A DNA stretch of 64,000 nucleotides from Taibaiella soli (GTDB taxonomy: Bacteria > Bacteroidota > Bacteroidia > Chitinophagales > Chitinophagaceae), in contig NZ_QKTW01000022.1 in assembly GCF_003236175.1 (NCBI RefSeq), positions 1 to 64,000 on the forward strand, read 5' to 3'. The translations under genes were made by a program, and so were the position numbers. The notes under the pieces are model-generated. The model was not told the DNA's origin. It saw only the letters and a program-made list of their open reading frames with translations, and searched no databases. Of the stretch, positions 49,707-59,444 are shown one piece after another. Position 1 is the first letter of the stretch. The number at the start of each line of letters is the position of its first letter.

Positions 49707-50225
49707 ACCGAAATCATATTAAAGGGTTAACAAATACATTCTTGTGGAATGCGACCCCTTGATATGTCGGTGTGCTTTGAATACAATAAGCGGATAAGAA
49801 CTAATCTGTTAAAAACAAAAAAAGAACGTGGGTGCCCTACCTATTATCCAACTCAGAGGCCGGGCAGGCCAGAAGATAGAACAATAAGAGAGCAGCCCAC
49901 GCCTTTGACGTGAGCTATTCTACTTATCATCTCTACTTCTTGTGAAATTTGCCCTTTTCTGAGTTGAGAATCAAAGCGAATGCTTCAATATTTTTGAAGT
50001 CGCAAAATTACTTTATTTTTCCATGACATAAAACAGCTACCTCGAATTTATCGCTTAACCTGTTGTATATCATGATCTATTTTATCATATCTTTGTCATG
50101 AGGCGATTGTTTTAACGATAATCCCCAAAAACAAAAGTAGGATTCATATAGAAAATTAATACCTACTTCTAATATCTTTTAACCAGATTTACAGATACTT
50201 TTTCGCTACAAAATCAAGCTAAAAT
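49707..50225. other. Intergenic region with structured RNA
   Basis: 519 nt between the divergent SBBP gene and the XRE gene. No gene seen. Contains a strongly structured segment at 49819-49970 (minus strand) and probable promoters on both sides. Confidence 0.6.
49819..49970 (-). ncRNA. Candidate structured RNA upstream of the SBBP gene
   Basis: On the minus strand AACTCAGA pairs with TCTGAGTT and GGGCA with TGCCC as a long-range stem. Inside, AGCTCACG pairs with CGTGGGCT around TCAAAGG, and GATAAG pairs with CTTATT. Downstream CCCACG can compete for the CGTGGG segment. TTCTTTTTTTG follows the structure. This fits a small RNA of about 110-150 nt ending at a T-run, or an attenuator in the SBBP leader. 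A 6S-like or Flavo-1-like RNA is possible but unverified. Confidence 0.5.
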
Positions 50226-50624
50226 ATGGGTGCTATTCACAATAAAATAAAGAAACTGAGAATACAATCTGGGTTGACGCAGCAAGAAATGGCTGATAAA
50301 CTCAACATGCATCTGAAAACCTGGCAGAAAGTAGAAAACGGATTTACGAAATTGGATATAGACCGCCTAAAAGAAATTGCGGAAATATTTGATGTAAATA
50401 TTGAGGAATTAATAAACACAGATGAAGGCGTTTTCATTAATGAAGTTTCTGGAAATGGAATTGGATATAGTAATGAGGAAGTGCAAATAACTCATAACTA
50501 TTGTTCGGAAAATGAAAAAGCACTTTACGAAAGAATCATTGCAGATAAAGACAAACAAATTGCTGATAAGGACAAGCAAATTGTTCTACTTCAAAATTTA
50601 TTAGAAAAGGGGAAAAGTGAATAA
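50226..50624 (+). CDS. XRE-family regulator with coiled-coil tail
   Basis: This 132-residue protein has a cro/C1-type helix-turn-helix at residues 8-62 (Q-S-G-L-T-Q-Q-E-M-A-D-K-L and K-V-E-N-G), then a variable region. The C-terminal coiled coil has repeated A-D-K-D-K-Q-I. Such regulators often repress the conflict module they precede. The next genes, an AAA+ ATPase and a subtilisin, start 181 nt later on the same strand and may be its target. Confidence 0.85.
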   Translation: MGAIHNKIKKLRIQSGLTQQEMADKLNMHLKTWQKVENGFTKLDIDRLKEIAEIFDVNIEELINTDEGVFINEVSGNGIGYSNEEVQITHNYCSENEKALYERIIADKDKQIADKDKQIVLLQNLLEKGKSE

Positions 50625-50769
50625 TTGTGAAATATTTTCTTCTGCTAACAGGCTCATGAAAGTGAGTTTGTTGTAAAAAATGAACTCCATAGCTTGAATT
50701 ACTTCAGGGGGCTACTGGAAGCAAAATAACCACAAATGTAAAGCATTAGATACAGGAAGATTGTTTTAG

Positions 50770-50777
50770 TATTTTTG
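50770..50777 (+). promoter_or_regulatory. Putative -7 box of the AAA+/subtilisin operon
   Basis: TATTTTTG matches TAnnTTTG, 28 nt before ATG 50806. No clear TTG at the expected distance. Confidence 0.4.
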
Positions 50778-50805
50778 CATTAATCTTCTTATTATACAAT
50801 ACAAA

Positions 50806-51777
50806 ATGGCTGCGGCAGACCAAATAAAAAACCTGATTAAATCTTTTGGTGAAAGCGATGAAGTGCGCTTTTTCAGTACTGCTATGCAAATAGCCGCTAC
50901 AGAAGCGCGTCAAGGGCATGCAACCTTTGCACAAGAACTGAAAGCTCTTATTGAGAAGGCGAAAAAGGAACGATCCTCTTCGATCATTGAAACGAAATCA
51001 ATTTCTCTTTCTTTACCTAAAAGAGAATTACACGAACTGATAGAAGTATTTGTACCGAGAATTAAATTGAATGATCTCGTTCTGGATGAAAGTATAAAGA
51101 CTCCATTATTAAAGTTAATTGAAGAACAGCAACGGTGGGAGGAATTAAAGAAACATAATCTGGAACCTACCCGAAAACTATTGCTAACAGGAGAGCCCGG
51201 CACAGGCAAAACAATGACAGCACAGGCCATTGCGGGTGAGCTTGATATTGCCGTGTATATAATACGATTAGATGGACTTATGTCTAAGTATCTTGGTGAG
51301 TCTATCAGCAAGCTACGCCTGATCTTTGATACAATGCAAAGCCATAGAGCAGTGTATCTATTTGATGAATTTGATTCTATTGGCTCACACCGCAATCAGG
51401 GGCAGGATATTGGGGAAATAAAACGTGTTTTGAATAGCTTTTTGATAAATATTGAAAAGGATAAAAGTAATAGTATAATTATTGCAGCAACTAACTTACC
51501 AGACAGTTTAGACATTGCTTTATTTAGAAGATTTGACGAAATTATCAGCTATCCGTTGCCGGACAAGAAGCAGATAAAAGAGGTAATACAAAAATGCACC
51601 AAACCATATTCTTTTGCTACAAAGCCTAATTACGAAAGTTTAGCAGCACAGGCAATTGGTATGAATTACTCTGATATAACCAGGGCATGTAATGAGGTAA
51701 TAAAAAATATGATATTGAGCCATACAGAAAAGCTGGATACAGATTTACTCAAAACTGTTTTGAAGAAACGAAAATAA
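50806..51777 (+). CDS. AAA+ ATPase, partner of the subtilisin
   Basis: This 323-residue ATPase has an N-terminal helical region of about 100 residues. The AAA core has Walker A T-G-E-P-G-T-G-K-T near 127-135, Walker B Y-L-F-D-E-F-D near 185-191, a sensor-1 region I-I-A-A-T-N-L and F-R-R-F-D-E-I near 245-250. The closest general type is the FtsH/26S-like classical AAA clade. It is followed by the subtilisin gene after 4 nt, so the two are co-translated. It likely unfolds or activates the protease. Confidence 0.88.
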   Translation: MAAADQIKNLIKSFGESDEVRFFSTAMQIAATEARQGHATFAQELKALIEKAKKERSSSIIETKSISLSLPKRELHELIEVFVPRIKLNDLVLDESIKTPLLKLIEEQQRWEELKKHNLEPTRKLLLTGEPGTGKTMTAQAIAGELDIAVYIIRLDGLMSKYLGESISKLRLIFDTMQSHRAVYLFDEFDSIGSHRNQGQDIGEIKRVLNSFLINIEKDKSNSIIIAATNLPDSLDIALFRRFDEIISYPLPDKKQIKEVIQKCTKPYSFATKPNYESLAAQAIGMNYSDITRACNEVIKNMILSHTEKLDTDLLKTVLKKRK

Positions 51778-51781
51778 ACTA

Positions 51782-54319
51782 ATGGCAAATGACCCAAAGC
51801 CACACATAAAACTCAAAGATGGCTATCACCAAAACTTACCATATCAATATCCTCGTGCCGGTGGTGGTTCCGTGTTTTCTGTCATAGAACGCAACCGTGC
51901 TATACATGGCAGATCGTTGATGAATCAACTTACTGTCATTCGTCAACAATTTCAAATTGACCAAGAGACAGAAATTCCGGAAAATATAATAAAGGATGAT
52001 GTAATTTATGTGGAATTTACATCTGAATGGGGCTATGAATTGAAATTTGAAAGTTTGGATAAAGACACTGTTAGGAATACCAACTACCAGCTACTCAACA
52101 TTAGGTCAGAAGAAAGGGAAAACAACGGAGAAATCGAATATAGATACAATGCTACTTTGTTACTAAAAGAGGGCGGAGTTAGCTCATTTATTGACAAAGT
52201 GAATCAGTACCTTACTGAAACAGTTATTAAAACAAACAGGGAAACGGGTGAAAGGACTGATACAGGAACTCCCAAAAATTATCCATTACTTAATAATATT
52301 CAGACAATTCAATTAGCCACCTTAAAGGCTTTTTGGACGGATTCGCCCGAAATACCTTTCCCTGAAACTGATGAAAGTATCTGGTGGGAAGTTTGGTTCA
52401 GAAAGACAGCTAATGATGATGAACGAATGGCCCACGTTTTTCAGAACTTACAACAGTCAGGTTGTAATATAGGTGCTTCCGAATTAGAGTTGGCAGAACA
52501 CAGAGTAAGACTTATAAAAGGAACTGTACCGCAATTAGCCCATTCACTATTACTGTTGGATAATCTGTCCGAATTGAGGAAGCCGCAGGAGATTGCAGAT
52601 TTCATCCTCCATAAAGAGGTCGGATATGCAGATGTACGTGAATATCTTGCAGACCTGGAAGCGAGGACAGATAATCGTCTTAATGAACAGAGTACATTGG
52701 TTTGTATCATCGATAGTGGTGTGAATAATCAGCACCCTCTTATTACTCCATTTATGCCAGATGCACACCGCTATACACTAAACCCCGCATGGGGACATCA
52801 GGATAGCGTTGACAATGGCGGACATGGTACAGGCGTTGCCAGTCTTGCACTTTACGGAGATTTGATAGAAGTACTGGCTTCGCCGGACAGAGTACAGATA
52901 TTCCACGCTCTTGAATCTTATAAAATATTCAATCCATACGATCAAAACGACCCTTCACTTTACGGCGCTCTCACTGAGGAGGCAGTTAATGCTCCGATAG
53001 TTGATCGTCCAGAGGCAAAGAGGGTTTATTGTATGACGATAACAGATAAAACCTTTGCTTTCCAGGGCAGACCGTCTGCCTGGTCTTCGGCATTGGATAA
53101 AATTGCGTTCGGCACTGCATTTGAGCCTAAATACCAACAAGTTTTTATAGTTAGCGGCGGTAACGTATCTATAACCCAACATGCCGAATACCCTGCAAAA
53201 AACCATTTGGAATCTATTCATGATCCGGGGCAGGCTTATAATGCAATTACAGTAGGTACATATACACGTAAAGACAGGATTGATATTGCAACAGGGTTAA
53301 GGCCATTAGCTACTAATGGGAGTATGGCACCAAGTAATAGCACATCGCTACTTTGGCAGCAACAATGGCCAAACAAACCAGATATTGTGCTGGAAGGTGG
53401 AAATGCCTCTACAAATGGAACGGACGTTTCAGATCACCATTCACTAAAAATACTCGCTGCTGATGCAGAATTTCCGAATTATGTTTTTTTGCCTTTTGGT
53501 GATACCAGTGCAGCAGCAGGATTGGCAGCAAAAATGGCAGCAGAGTTAAGAACGGAATATCCGGACTTTTGGCCGGAAACTATACGAGGATTGATGATTC
53601 ATTCTGCCGATTGGACTGGTCAAATGCTAAGTGGTAGATCAATAAATACGTTGAATGAACAGGATAAAAAGAATCTTCTCCGGACTTTCGGATATGGCGT
53701 TCCTAATATTGAAAGGGCAAGACATAGTGCGAACAATAGCCTTACTTTAATTGCCGAAAGAGAAATTCAACCATATAAAAGGGAGAACTCTAAAGGGCAG
53801 TATAATGAATATCATTTATTTGAACTGCCCTGGCCTGCGGATGTTCTTGAAGGTTTGCAAGCTATAGATGCTACGATAACTATAACGCTCTCATACTATA
53901 TTGAACCTAATCCTGGAGCTAAAAGATATTCTAATAATTATCAGTATCACTCACATTCCTTAGACTTTGCTGTTATCAAGCCTAATGAAAGGTTAGAGGT
54001 ATTTAAACGGAGAATTTCAGCAAATTCAGTATTACCTGAAGATGAAATCAACAACTCTGGAGAACCTTGGTTTATTGGCCGTAGCGGCTCGAAAGGTTCT
54101 ATAAGAAAAGATTTCAGCACAATGTCGGCCATTGAAATGTCGCAAAGAAATATAGTAGCAGTTTTTCCTAAAAATGGTTGGTATAAAACGAGAAAAAAGC
54201 TCAATAAGTTTGACGAAATAGTGCGGTACAGTTTAATTGTAACTATTAAGACAGAAGGGGCGGATATTTACACACCGGTGTTCAATTATATTGAGAATGC
54301 AAATATTATAGATGTTTAA
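51782..54319 (+). CDS. Subtilisin-like serine protease paired with AAA+ ATPase
   Basis: This 845-residue protein has an N-terminal region of 300 residues with no signal peptide, so it acts in the cytoplasm. The S8 triad is D310 in C-I-I-D-S-G-V, H347 in G-G-H-G-T-G and S575 in G-D-T-S-A-A. The C-terminal 250 residues form a beta-rich domain. Adjacent AAA+/subtilase gene pairs are known from genomic islands; I infer a biological conflict or defence role. The XRE gene upstream may repress it. Residue numbers are approximate. Confidence 0.88.
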   Translation: MANDPKPHIKLKDGYHQNLPYQYPRAGGGSVFSVIERNRAIHGRSLMNQLTVIRQQFQIDQETEIPENIIKDDVIYVEFTSEWGYELKFESLDKDTVRNTNYQLLNIRSEERENNGEIEYRYNATLLLKEGGVSSFIDKVNQYLTETVIKTNRETGERTDTGTPKNYPLLNNIQTIQLATLKAFWTDSPEIPFPETDESIWWEVWFRKTANDDERMAHVFQNLQQSGCNIGASELELAEHRVRLIKGTVPQLAHSLLLLDNLSELRKPQEIADFILHKEVGYADVREYLADLEARTDNRLNEQSTLVCIIDSGVNNQHPLITPFMPDAHRYTLNPAWGHQDSVDNGGHGTGVASLALYGDLIEVLASPDRVQIFHALESYKIFNPYDQNDPSLYGALTEEAVNAPIVDRPEAKRVYCMTITDKTFAFQGRPSAWSSALDKIAFGTAFEPKYQQVFIVSGGNVSITQHAEYPAKNHLESIHDPGQAYNAITVGTYTRKDRIDIATGLRPLATNGSMAPSNSTSLLWQQQWPNKPDIVLEGGNASTNGTDVSDHHSLKILAADAEFPNYVFLPFGDTSAAAGLAAKMAAELRTEYPDFWPETIRGLMIHSADWTGQMLSGRSINTLNEQDKKNLLRTFGYGVPNIERARHSANNSLTLIAEREIQPYKRENSKGQYNEYHLFELPWPADVLEGLQAIDATITITLSYYIEPNPGAKRYSNNYQYHSHSLDFAVIKPNERLEVFKRRISANSVLPEDEINNSGEPWFIGRSGSKGSIRKDFSTMSAIEMSQRNIVAVFPKNGWYKTRKKLNKFDEIVRYSLIVTIKTEGADIYTPVFNYIENANIIDV

Positions 54320-54403
54320 TTGATTGTTGTTCGTTCATAAGCTCTTAAAAACAACTCACATTATAAACTACCAATTTTAGTTTACAGTTTAATCCTTTCA
54401 GCT

Positions 54404-54760
54404 TTAATAGCGCGGACTTATTTTGTTAATCTGATAAACAAGGCCACCAGGACTACCGAGATACACTAACCCTGTCTTTGTAAACAGAAGTTTCGTGCTG
54501 ATAGCTTTGGGTACGCTATCTCTAAATGACAATTTCAGGGTATCAGCTATAATGGAGAAAGTACCAACATATTTGTCGTCCATACGTATCCCTTTTGAAT
54601 GAAATTCAAAGCTGCTGTCAGCATATAGCTGGAGATGCAACCAACCTAACGGAGCCTCTCTGTCTGCGTGTAAGATTAATTCCTTTTGTTGTTTGCTATT
54701 TTTATATCCACAGCTATTAAACAATAGCAGTATCAATGCAGGAAGTAAAAATATTTTCAT
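54404..54760 (-). CDS. Lipoprotein, candidate immunity protein
   Basis: This 118-residue protein has a lipoprotein signal ending L-L-F-N-S-C near residue 17. The mature domain is compact, with F-E-F-H-S-K-G-I-R-M-D-D and T-L-K-L-S-F-R-D. ATG 54760 was preferred because it begins the signal peptide. It is the last of three small exported-protein genes downstream of the zincin toxin. It could protect the periplasm or surface from that toxin, judged from position. Confidence 0.65.
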   Translation of the reverse strand: MKIFLLPALILLLFNSCGYKNSKQQKELILHADREAPLGWLHLQLYADSSFEFHSKGIRMDDKYVGTFSIIADTLKLSFRDSVPKAISTKLLFTKTGLVYLGSPGGLVYQINKISPRY

Positions 54761-54767
54761 CCAATAA

Positions 54768-55280
54768 TTATTTTGGCGAAGCTGTGGTCGTGGTATTTCC
54801 GCCAAAGGTGGATAGTTGCGTAATGCGCATATCTTGAAGTAGTTGCATTGCAAAATCATATTCCCTTTTACCAAAAGTCATGTCTATTATTTGATTCGCT
54901 ATATAGATTTGTGCAATAAACATCTCATGTCCATACACCCGCAATCTGCATAGCTTCACTAAGCTATTGTCTATTGTCAAGGTTTGAAAACAGCTATCAA
55001 TTTTCATAAAAACGCCCCCCGAAATTGAATCGGGATGAAATTTAAAGTCGATTGCAAATTTCCTTCCTTTAAAGCTGAGTTGCTTAGTGCAGTTGGTATA
55101 AACCTTAATGCCACATTCTGCGTTTCTATATTCTGGCCACTCAAAAAGCCACATTTTATTTTTGCTGGTAACTTTTATTTCTATCCCGCTTTTGCAGAAT
55201 GTCATCTTCTTGCTGCCAGCAAATGTTTTAACAGTTGTTGCCAACAATATGAAAGAGAAAATAGCACCTATTCTTATCAT
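54768..55280 (-). CDS. Secreted protein, candidate immunity protein
   Basis: This 170-residue protein has a signal peptide (about residues 1-21, F-A-G) and a soluble domain. That domain has cysteines at several positions and a final helical region ending in T-T-T-T-A. No family recognised. It lies 7 nt upstream of the lipoprotein and 31 nt downstream of the 123-residue gene, in one minus-strand operon behind the toxin. Immunity function is inferred from the pattern of toxins followed by small exported proteins. Confidence 0.6.
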   Translation of the reverse strand: MIRIGAIFSFILLATTVKTFAGSKKMTFCKSGIEIKVTSKNKMWLFEWPEYRNAECGIKVYTNCTKQLSFKGRKFAIDFKFHPDSISGGVFMKIDSCFQTLTIDNSLVKLCRLRVYGHEMFIAQIYIANQIIDMTFGKREYDFAMQLLQDMRITQLSTFGGNTTTTASPK

Positions 55281-55311
55281 GGAAAATAAATTTTGCCTTA
55301 ATCTTAAATCA

Positions 55312-55683
55312 CTATTCCATGAAAATGCTACGTCGAACCTTAATTATCTTGTCATCCTTATAAGTGATAATAACGGTGTAGGTAGCCTCCTTCGTTTTGC
55401 AATTCCATTCTATATAATAATACGCCTTATCTTTTTCTTTACTGGAGAGATGTTCGTTTTTACCTAAATATTTTTCTACAGTATCGCGTATAACCCCCTC
55501 CTTTAATAAGAAGAGAAGGGCATTCTGGTATTCGCGCCTGTTATAATGGCAATCCTGAATCTTTTCTGTACGCCAGTTGTGCCAGTTTACAGCTTCAAAA
55601 GTATATACACTGTCTTGTGTAGATGTAGCACGGCAAGTGAATATGCTTATGCATAGCAATAGTGTGAAAGATATGTGTTTCAT
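55312..55683 (-). CDS. Small secreted protein, candidate immunity protein
   Basis: This 123-residue protein has a signal peptide (residues 1-20) followed by a domain with V-N-W-H-N-W and C-x11-Y type patterns. ATG 55683 was chosen because the signal peptide begins there. It starts 7 nt after the toxin stop, so it is the gene most directly linked to the toxin and the best immunity candidate of the three. Confidence 0.65.
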   Translation of the reverse strand: MKHISFTLLLCISIFTCRATSTQDSVYTFEAVNWHNWRTEKIQDCHYNRREYQNALLFLLKEGVIRDTVEKYLGKNEHLSSKEKDKAYYYIEWNCKTKEATYTVIITYKDDKIIKVRRSIFME

Positions 55684-55690
55684 AATTTTA

Positions 55691-57724
55691 TTATTGTGTG
55701 TGGTCACTTATTTCGCCAACATTTGTTTTTCCTTTCTCTCCCAATTCTTGCCAATTAATATTTAGTTTGTCCACATCTTGTTGGGTCGCTTTTCTATCTC
55801 CCCACTCAGATTCATCTACATTATTACGGTCTTGCATAATGTTGGGAGATCCATCAGAATTTGGTTTGTCATTATGACCGCTGCCTTTATCAAAATACTG
55901 ATCGCCATTTACTCCGAAATCGAACCATCCCCACCCATGTCCTTGTTCATGAGAACTTGATTTATTACCTGTTGCAAAATCCTGCTGATTATAATCAAAA
56001 TCATTACCACCCAAATTACGGTTGTTGTCTGCAACTGAATGCGTATTTGTATTGGTATTTGCGCCATATTTGCCCACTCCTATGTAATTCGTTTCAACAT
56101 CAGTATTTGCTTTTCTTGCTGCTTCGCCATCTTTCACGCTCATTACTTGTGGTGTAATCTTAAATTGCACACTATATGTTTTTCCATTAATTACCTTCAC
56201 GGCATTCGCAGCATTCCAGGTTGCTTCGATGTTTTTTGCATCTTGTTTTGCAAGCTTAGCGGTAACACCTGTTCCATAGTACACATTGGTTGAGTGGATT
56301 ATGATAACATCTCCTTTAATAGCTGCAACTCCCGAAGCACCGGTCGGATCACACTTCAGGATTGGATTATTATCCATCGCGCTGTATGGGCTTTGCCACG
56401 GAAACTTATGCGCAAGAGGGTCAACATTTAAAGCAAAAACAGTAGGATCGAAATTGTAATGATTGTAAAGAACATCGCTCTTTAGGAATGCAACTACTTT
56501 CATTTTCTTTGTGTCGAAAACAGTGTTACCATATCTTTCTAATGGTTTTGTTTTAATTTCTTCATCAAACAATCCCCAAGAAAGACCAGCGTAGCGAGTA
56601 TCTTTGAGCGTGGCATGTTTAAGCCTTGACGGTGTATGATCCTGTTGAGATAATGTGATAATTGTATCCCGTGTCCATCCCTTTATCATAATGTTCTTCA
56701 TCTCATACGGCATTTCCCTATAACCATAGCTGAAGATGTGAGTGATCCAATTTTGGTAATCCTGAAACTCTTTTTCTGCACTTAATTGTGCTACTGTTTT
56801 ATTTTGTTTTACCAATCCATGCTCCATTACTTCTGCTTTTAACAGCATTGCATTAAGATTGTGATCGTCATACTGCAAAGCTGTTTCGGAACATGCCAGC
56901 ATAAAAGGATCATCTTTTACTCCAAACTTATATTCGTAGCCTTTGGCGAGATAGACCAAGCAAAGTGCAATGGATTGCTTTAAATCCAACTCCCTTAGAG
57001 CGATTCCTTTTTTCGTTGCTTCATCAGGTGTGTAAGTCAATGTTTCCAATGTGCCGGTGCCTGGGAATGCCTGGTTACTTGATAACTCAACATTGTATTT
57101 TGTTCCTTTTTCGTCAGCATGGCGTATATAGATATGCCCAGGTGCAGTACAAAGCGAAGCTTTTGAATTTAGCCGCTCAGAAAAAATCTTGAATAGTGAA
57201 GCTAATGCAAAGCAGTTTCCCGTATTTTTTCGTAACAACTGGTTAACCTGTGTATTTGTCCAGTCGTCAGTACCAAATGGATCATTGTATGAATATTGAT
57301 AGGGGTGGTGTCTTAATAAATTGCCATTAATACCAAATGTTGTTTTTCGCGTCATATAACTATAGATCGCATAATTTGTCAACGCATTTTTATAGTTAGT
57401 CCTTTTTTCCTCTACGGTTTCCAATAAACTTCTTTTGGGGTTCATGTAAATACTGTCAGTGTTACCTTCAATTATTCTTTCGATATTGCCTACATGGAAA
57501 TCTAAAGCAGCCTTAAAAGTAGAGTGACGTAAACGCCCTTTCCACCAAGCATTTTCAATTTGATAGATCGCTTCCTCATAGCTCATCTGCTCCTTTCCTG
57601 CAAGCATACCTTCTAAATGTTGCTTGGCCACATAGAAATAAGACTTTGCAGTAGAATCAGCACTTGCCATTGATTTTAATGGAAAGAAAGCAGCTAATAA
57701 TAAAATGTATTTTATAGCTTTCAT
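55691..57724 (-). CDS. Secreted zincin-type toxin with transglutaminase-like N-terminal domain
   Basis: This 677-residue protein has a signal peptide (1-21). Residues about 30-300 form a transglutaminase-like domain (G-N-C-F-A with Cys near 170, P-G-H-I-Y-I-R-H with His near 200). An RHS-core remnant follows near 430-465 (D-P-L-A-H-K-F-P and D-P-T-G-A-S). The C-terminal toxin domain carries H-E-Q-G-H at 592-596, the HExxH zinc motif, followed by G-W-G-W and a possible Met-turn S-P-N-I-M-Q near 626. This is the layout of polymorphic toxins with a cut-and-paste C-terminus. The start overlaps the upstream gene by 4 nt. Confidence 0.75.
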   Translation of the reverse strand: MKAIKYILLLAAFFPLKSMASADSTAKSYFYVAKQHLEGMLAGKEQMSYEEAIYQIENAWWKGRLRHSTFKAALDFHVGNIERIIEGNTDSIYMNPKRSLLETVEEKRTNYKNALTNYAIYSYMTRKTTFGINGNLLRHHPYQYSYNDPFGTDDWTNTQVNQLLRKNTGNCFALASLFKIFSERLNSKASLCTAPGHIYIRHADEKGTKYNVELSSNQAFPGTGTLETLTYTPDEATKKGIALRELDLKQSIALCLVYLAKGYEYKFGVKDDPFMLACSETALQYDDHNLNAMLLKAEVMEHGLVKQNKTVAQLSAEKEFQDYQNWITHIFSYGYREMPYEMKNIMIKGWTRDTIITLSQQDHTPSRLKHATLKDTRYAGLSWGLFDEEIKTKPLERYGNTVFDTKKMKVVAFLKSDVLYNHYNFDPTVFALNVDPLAHKFPWQSPYSAMDNNPILKCDPTGASGVAAIKGDVIIIHSTNVYYGTGVTAKLAKQDAKNIEATWNAANAVKVINGKTYSVQFKITPQVMSVKDGEAARKANTDVETNYIGVGKYGANTNTNTHSVADNNRNLGGNDFDYNQQDFATGNKSSSHEQGHGWGWFDFGVNGDQYFDKGSGHNDKPNSDGSPNIMQDRNNVDESEWGDRKATQQDVDKLNINWQELGEKGKTNVGEISDHTQ

Positions 57725-59169
57725 GGTTCTTTTTTTTGATCGGTTTTAGAGAATAGGTTTCTTTTGTCTTTTCCGCTTACATTGTATTCCTTCTGTATTT
57801 TACCTTTAAATTCCTGTTGGTTCAACATCTCTTCATACATGCCCGCTGGCATATCCTGATAGCCCAACTTTGCAATGTATGCTTCAGTGCCTAAGTACTC
57901 CTGATAATATTTTTTTGCAGATGGTACTCGTTCAATATCATCAAGACTGGTGATGTTGTTCTTTCGCATTTCTTCACGCAACATCGTTTTCAGGTGCATA
58001 CTGTAAATAAAAAGGGATTGAAGATTATTGTTCTTTGGAAAGTAGCGGGTACCCACTTTCAGGCAGTTTAGGATCATATCCTCATTACCGGTCAGGTCAA
58101 CTTTTATATACTCAATAGCAAGATCAAAAGCGCAATTAGCTACGACCTGTTTGCTATTAAGGGTATCGAGGTAAATACCATTGGCCACTGCATCACTACT
58201 GATAAACATATTGTCCTTATACCACTTGTCGGTTATTTCCCAATTTGAAGTAGGCTCATAGTTGATGATATTACCATCATTATCAGGATACTTCACGAAA
58301 GCGTGTTGTGGGGCGAAACTCAAATAGGCTTTTACACCTAATGCCTCTGCTAATACAAGATAAACTATCGGCATGGATGCGCATTGTCCGAAACCGGTAG
58401 CAAGACACTTTGTTAGGAATAGGTTTCTGTAATCTTTTTCGCCCGTGTAATCATTATAGTCATAATGATAAGGGTTATGTGACACCATATCTATTGCAGC
58501 ACCATGATCTCTTTTATTTTTGCCATTGTAGATGGTCAGTGTTTCAGACATGAATTTGCGGATAGCGTATTGAACCATATAGTTGTCCTTTGGATTCAGC
58601 TTGTTTTCCAACATCCATGTTTTGATAAAGGCTACGGATTCTTTAATGTTATCATGGTATTGCTGCCTGGTGAGGTAAGGATTGCCGTAAGCTGCTTCCA
58701 CACTATAATAAGCGTCAGCAACCGATAATTTCGTTTTCCCTGTTAGCATGTCTTCAAGGTGCTTTAGCGCAGCCGGAAAATCTTTCGTGCGTTCAGGATT
58801 TGGGGTCGGTCTATTATATGCAGCTAATTCTTTTCCGCCGAAATGTTTTTGTTCGGCTTGTATGTTCCTGATGAGCTGTTGGACTTCCTGTTGCTTCTGT
58901 GCTACAGCGGTATTAATAGCAAGCGATTGGGAATTATTAGTACTGTTTATAATCTCACCGGCTGTGCCCCCCATCCTTACCGGAGCATTTGGGTATTGAG
59001 GTGCCGCAGCTCGTCTATCCTGTTGAGGAAATGAAGATGGCTGGGGCGTGGAAACATTTACCGGTTGAAAACCGGCAGATGGCTGCACCTGTGGCTCTTT
59101 TATCTGGCTGAAAGCAAAAATGGGTAAAAGCCCAAAGACAGATAAAGCCACGATTCTTTTCACAAGCAT
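57721..59169 (-). CDS. Secreted transglutaminase-like protein, paralogue of the toxin N-terminus
   Basis: This 482-residue protein has a signal peptide (about 1-21, F-A-F-S-Q) and a proline/glutamine-rich linker to residue 70. A domain homologous to the toxin's N-terminal half follows: shared A-L-K-H-L-E-D-M-L, Y-H-Y-D-Y-N-D pattern, G-Q-C-A-S-M-P with Cys near 265, and P-Q-H-A-F-V-K-Y with His near 290. It has no HExxH or RHS part. It overlaps the toxin start by 4 nt and may process or carry the toxin. Confidence 0.75.
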   Translation of the reverse strand: MLVKRIVALSVFGLLPIFAFSQIKEPQVQPSAGFQPVNVSTPQPSSFPQQDRRAAAPQYPNAPVRMGGTAGEIINSTNNSQSLAINTAVAQKQQEVQQLIRNIQAEQKHFGGKELAAYNRPTPNPERTKDFPAALKHLEDMLTGKTKLSVADAYYSVEAAYGNPYLTRQQYHDNIKESVAFIKTWMLENKLNPKDNYMVQYAIRKFMSETLTIYNGKNKRDHGAAIDMVSHNPYHYDYNDYTGEKDYRNLFLTKCLATGFGQCASMPIVYLVLAEALGVKAYLSFAPQHAFVKYPDNDGNIINYEPTSNWEITDKWYKDNMFISSDAVANGIYLDTLNSKQVVANCAFDLAIEYIKVDLTGNEDMILNCLKVGTRYFPKNNNLQSLFIYSMHLKTMLREEMRKNNITSLDDIERVPSAKKYYQEYLGTEAYIAKLGYQDMPAGMYEEMLNQQEFKGKIQKEYNVSGKDKRNLFSKTDQKKEP

Positions 59170-59444
59170 AGTGATCAGTAATTAATCATAGATGTTTGGT
59201 AAACAGGATTTTTTCAAGGTATATAGTCTAACAAATATGTAGCAAAAAATCTATAAATACAAGGAAAAGGAAGAAAAACCACTTTGTATGTGTAAAGCAC
59301 CACTTTCGTACCGGGGATTATCACATCAAAACACATACACATAATATTTTTTATACAATTACAGACTTTAGGAGGGGCTATTTTTGTACTTTTGAAAATT
59401 AGTACTATACTAAGGAAATATTAAACTCAAAATTTCAAATTGTA

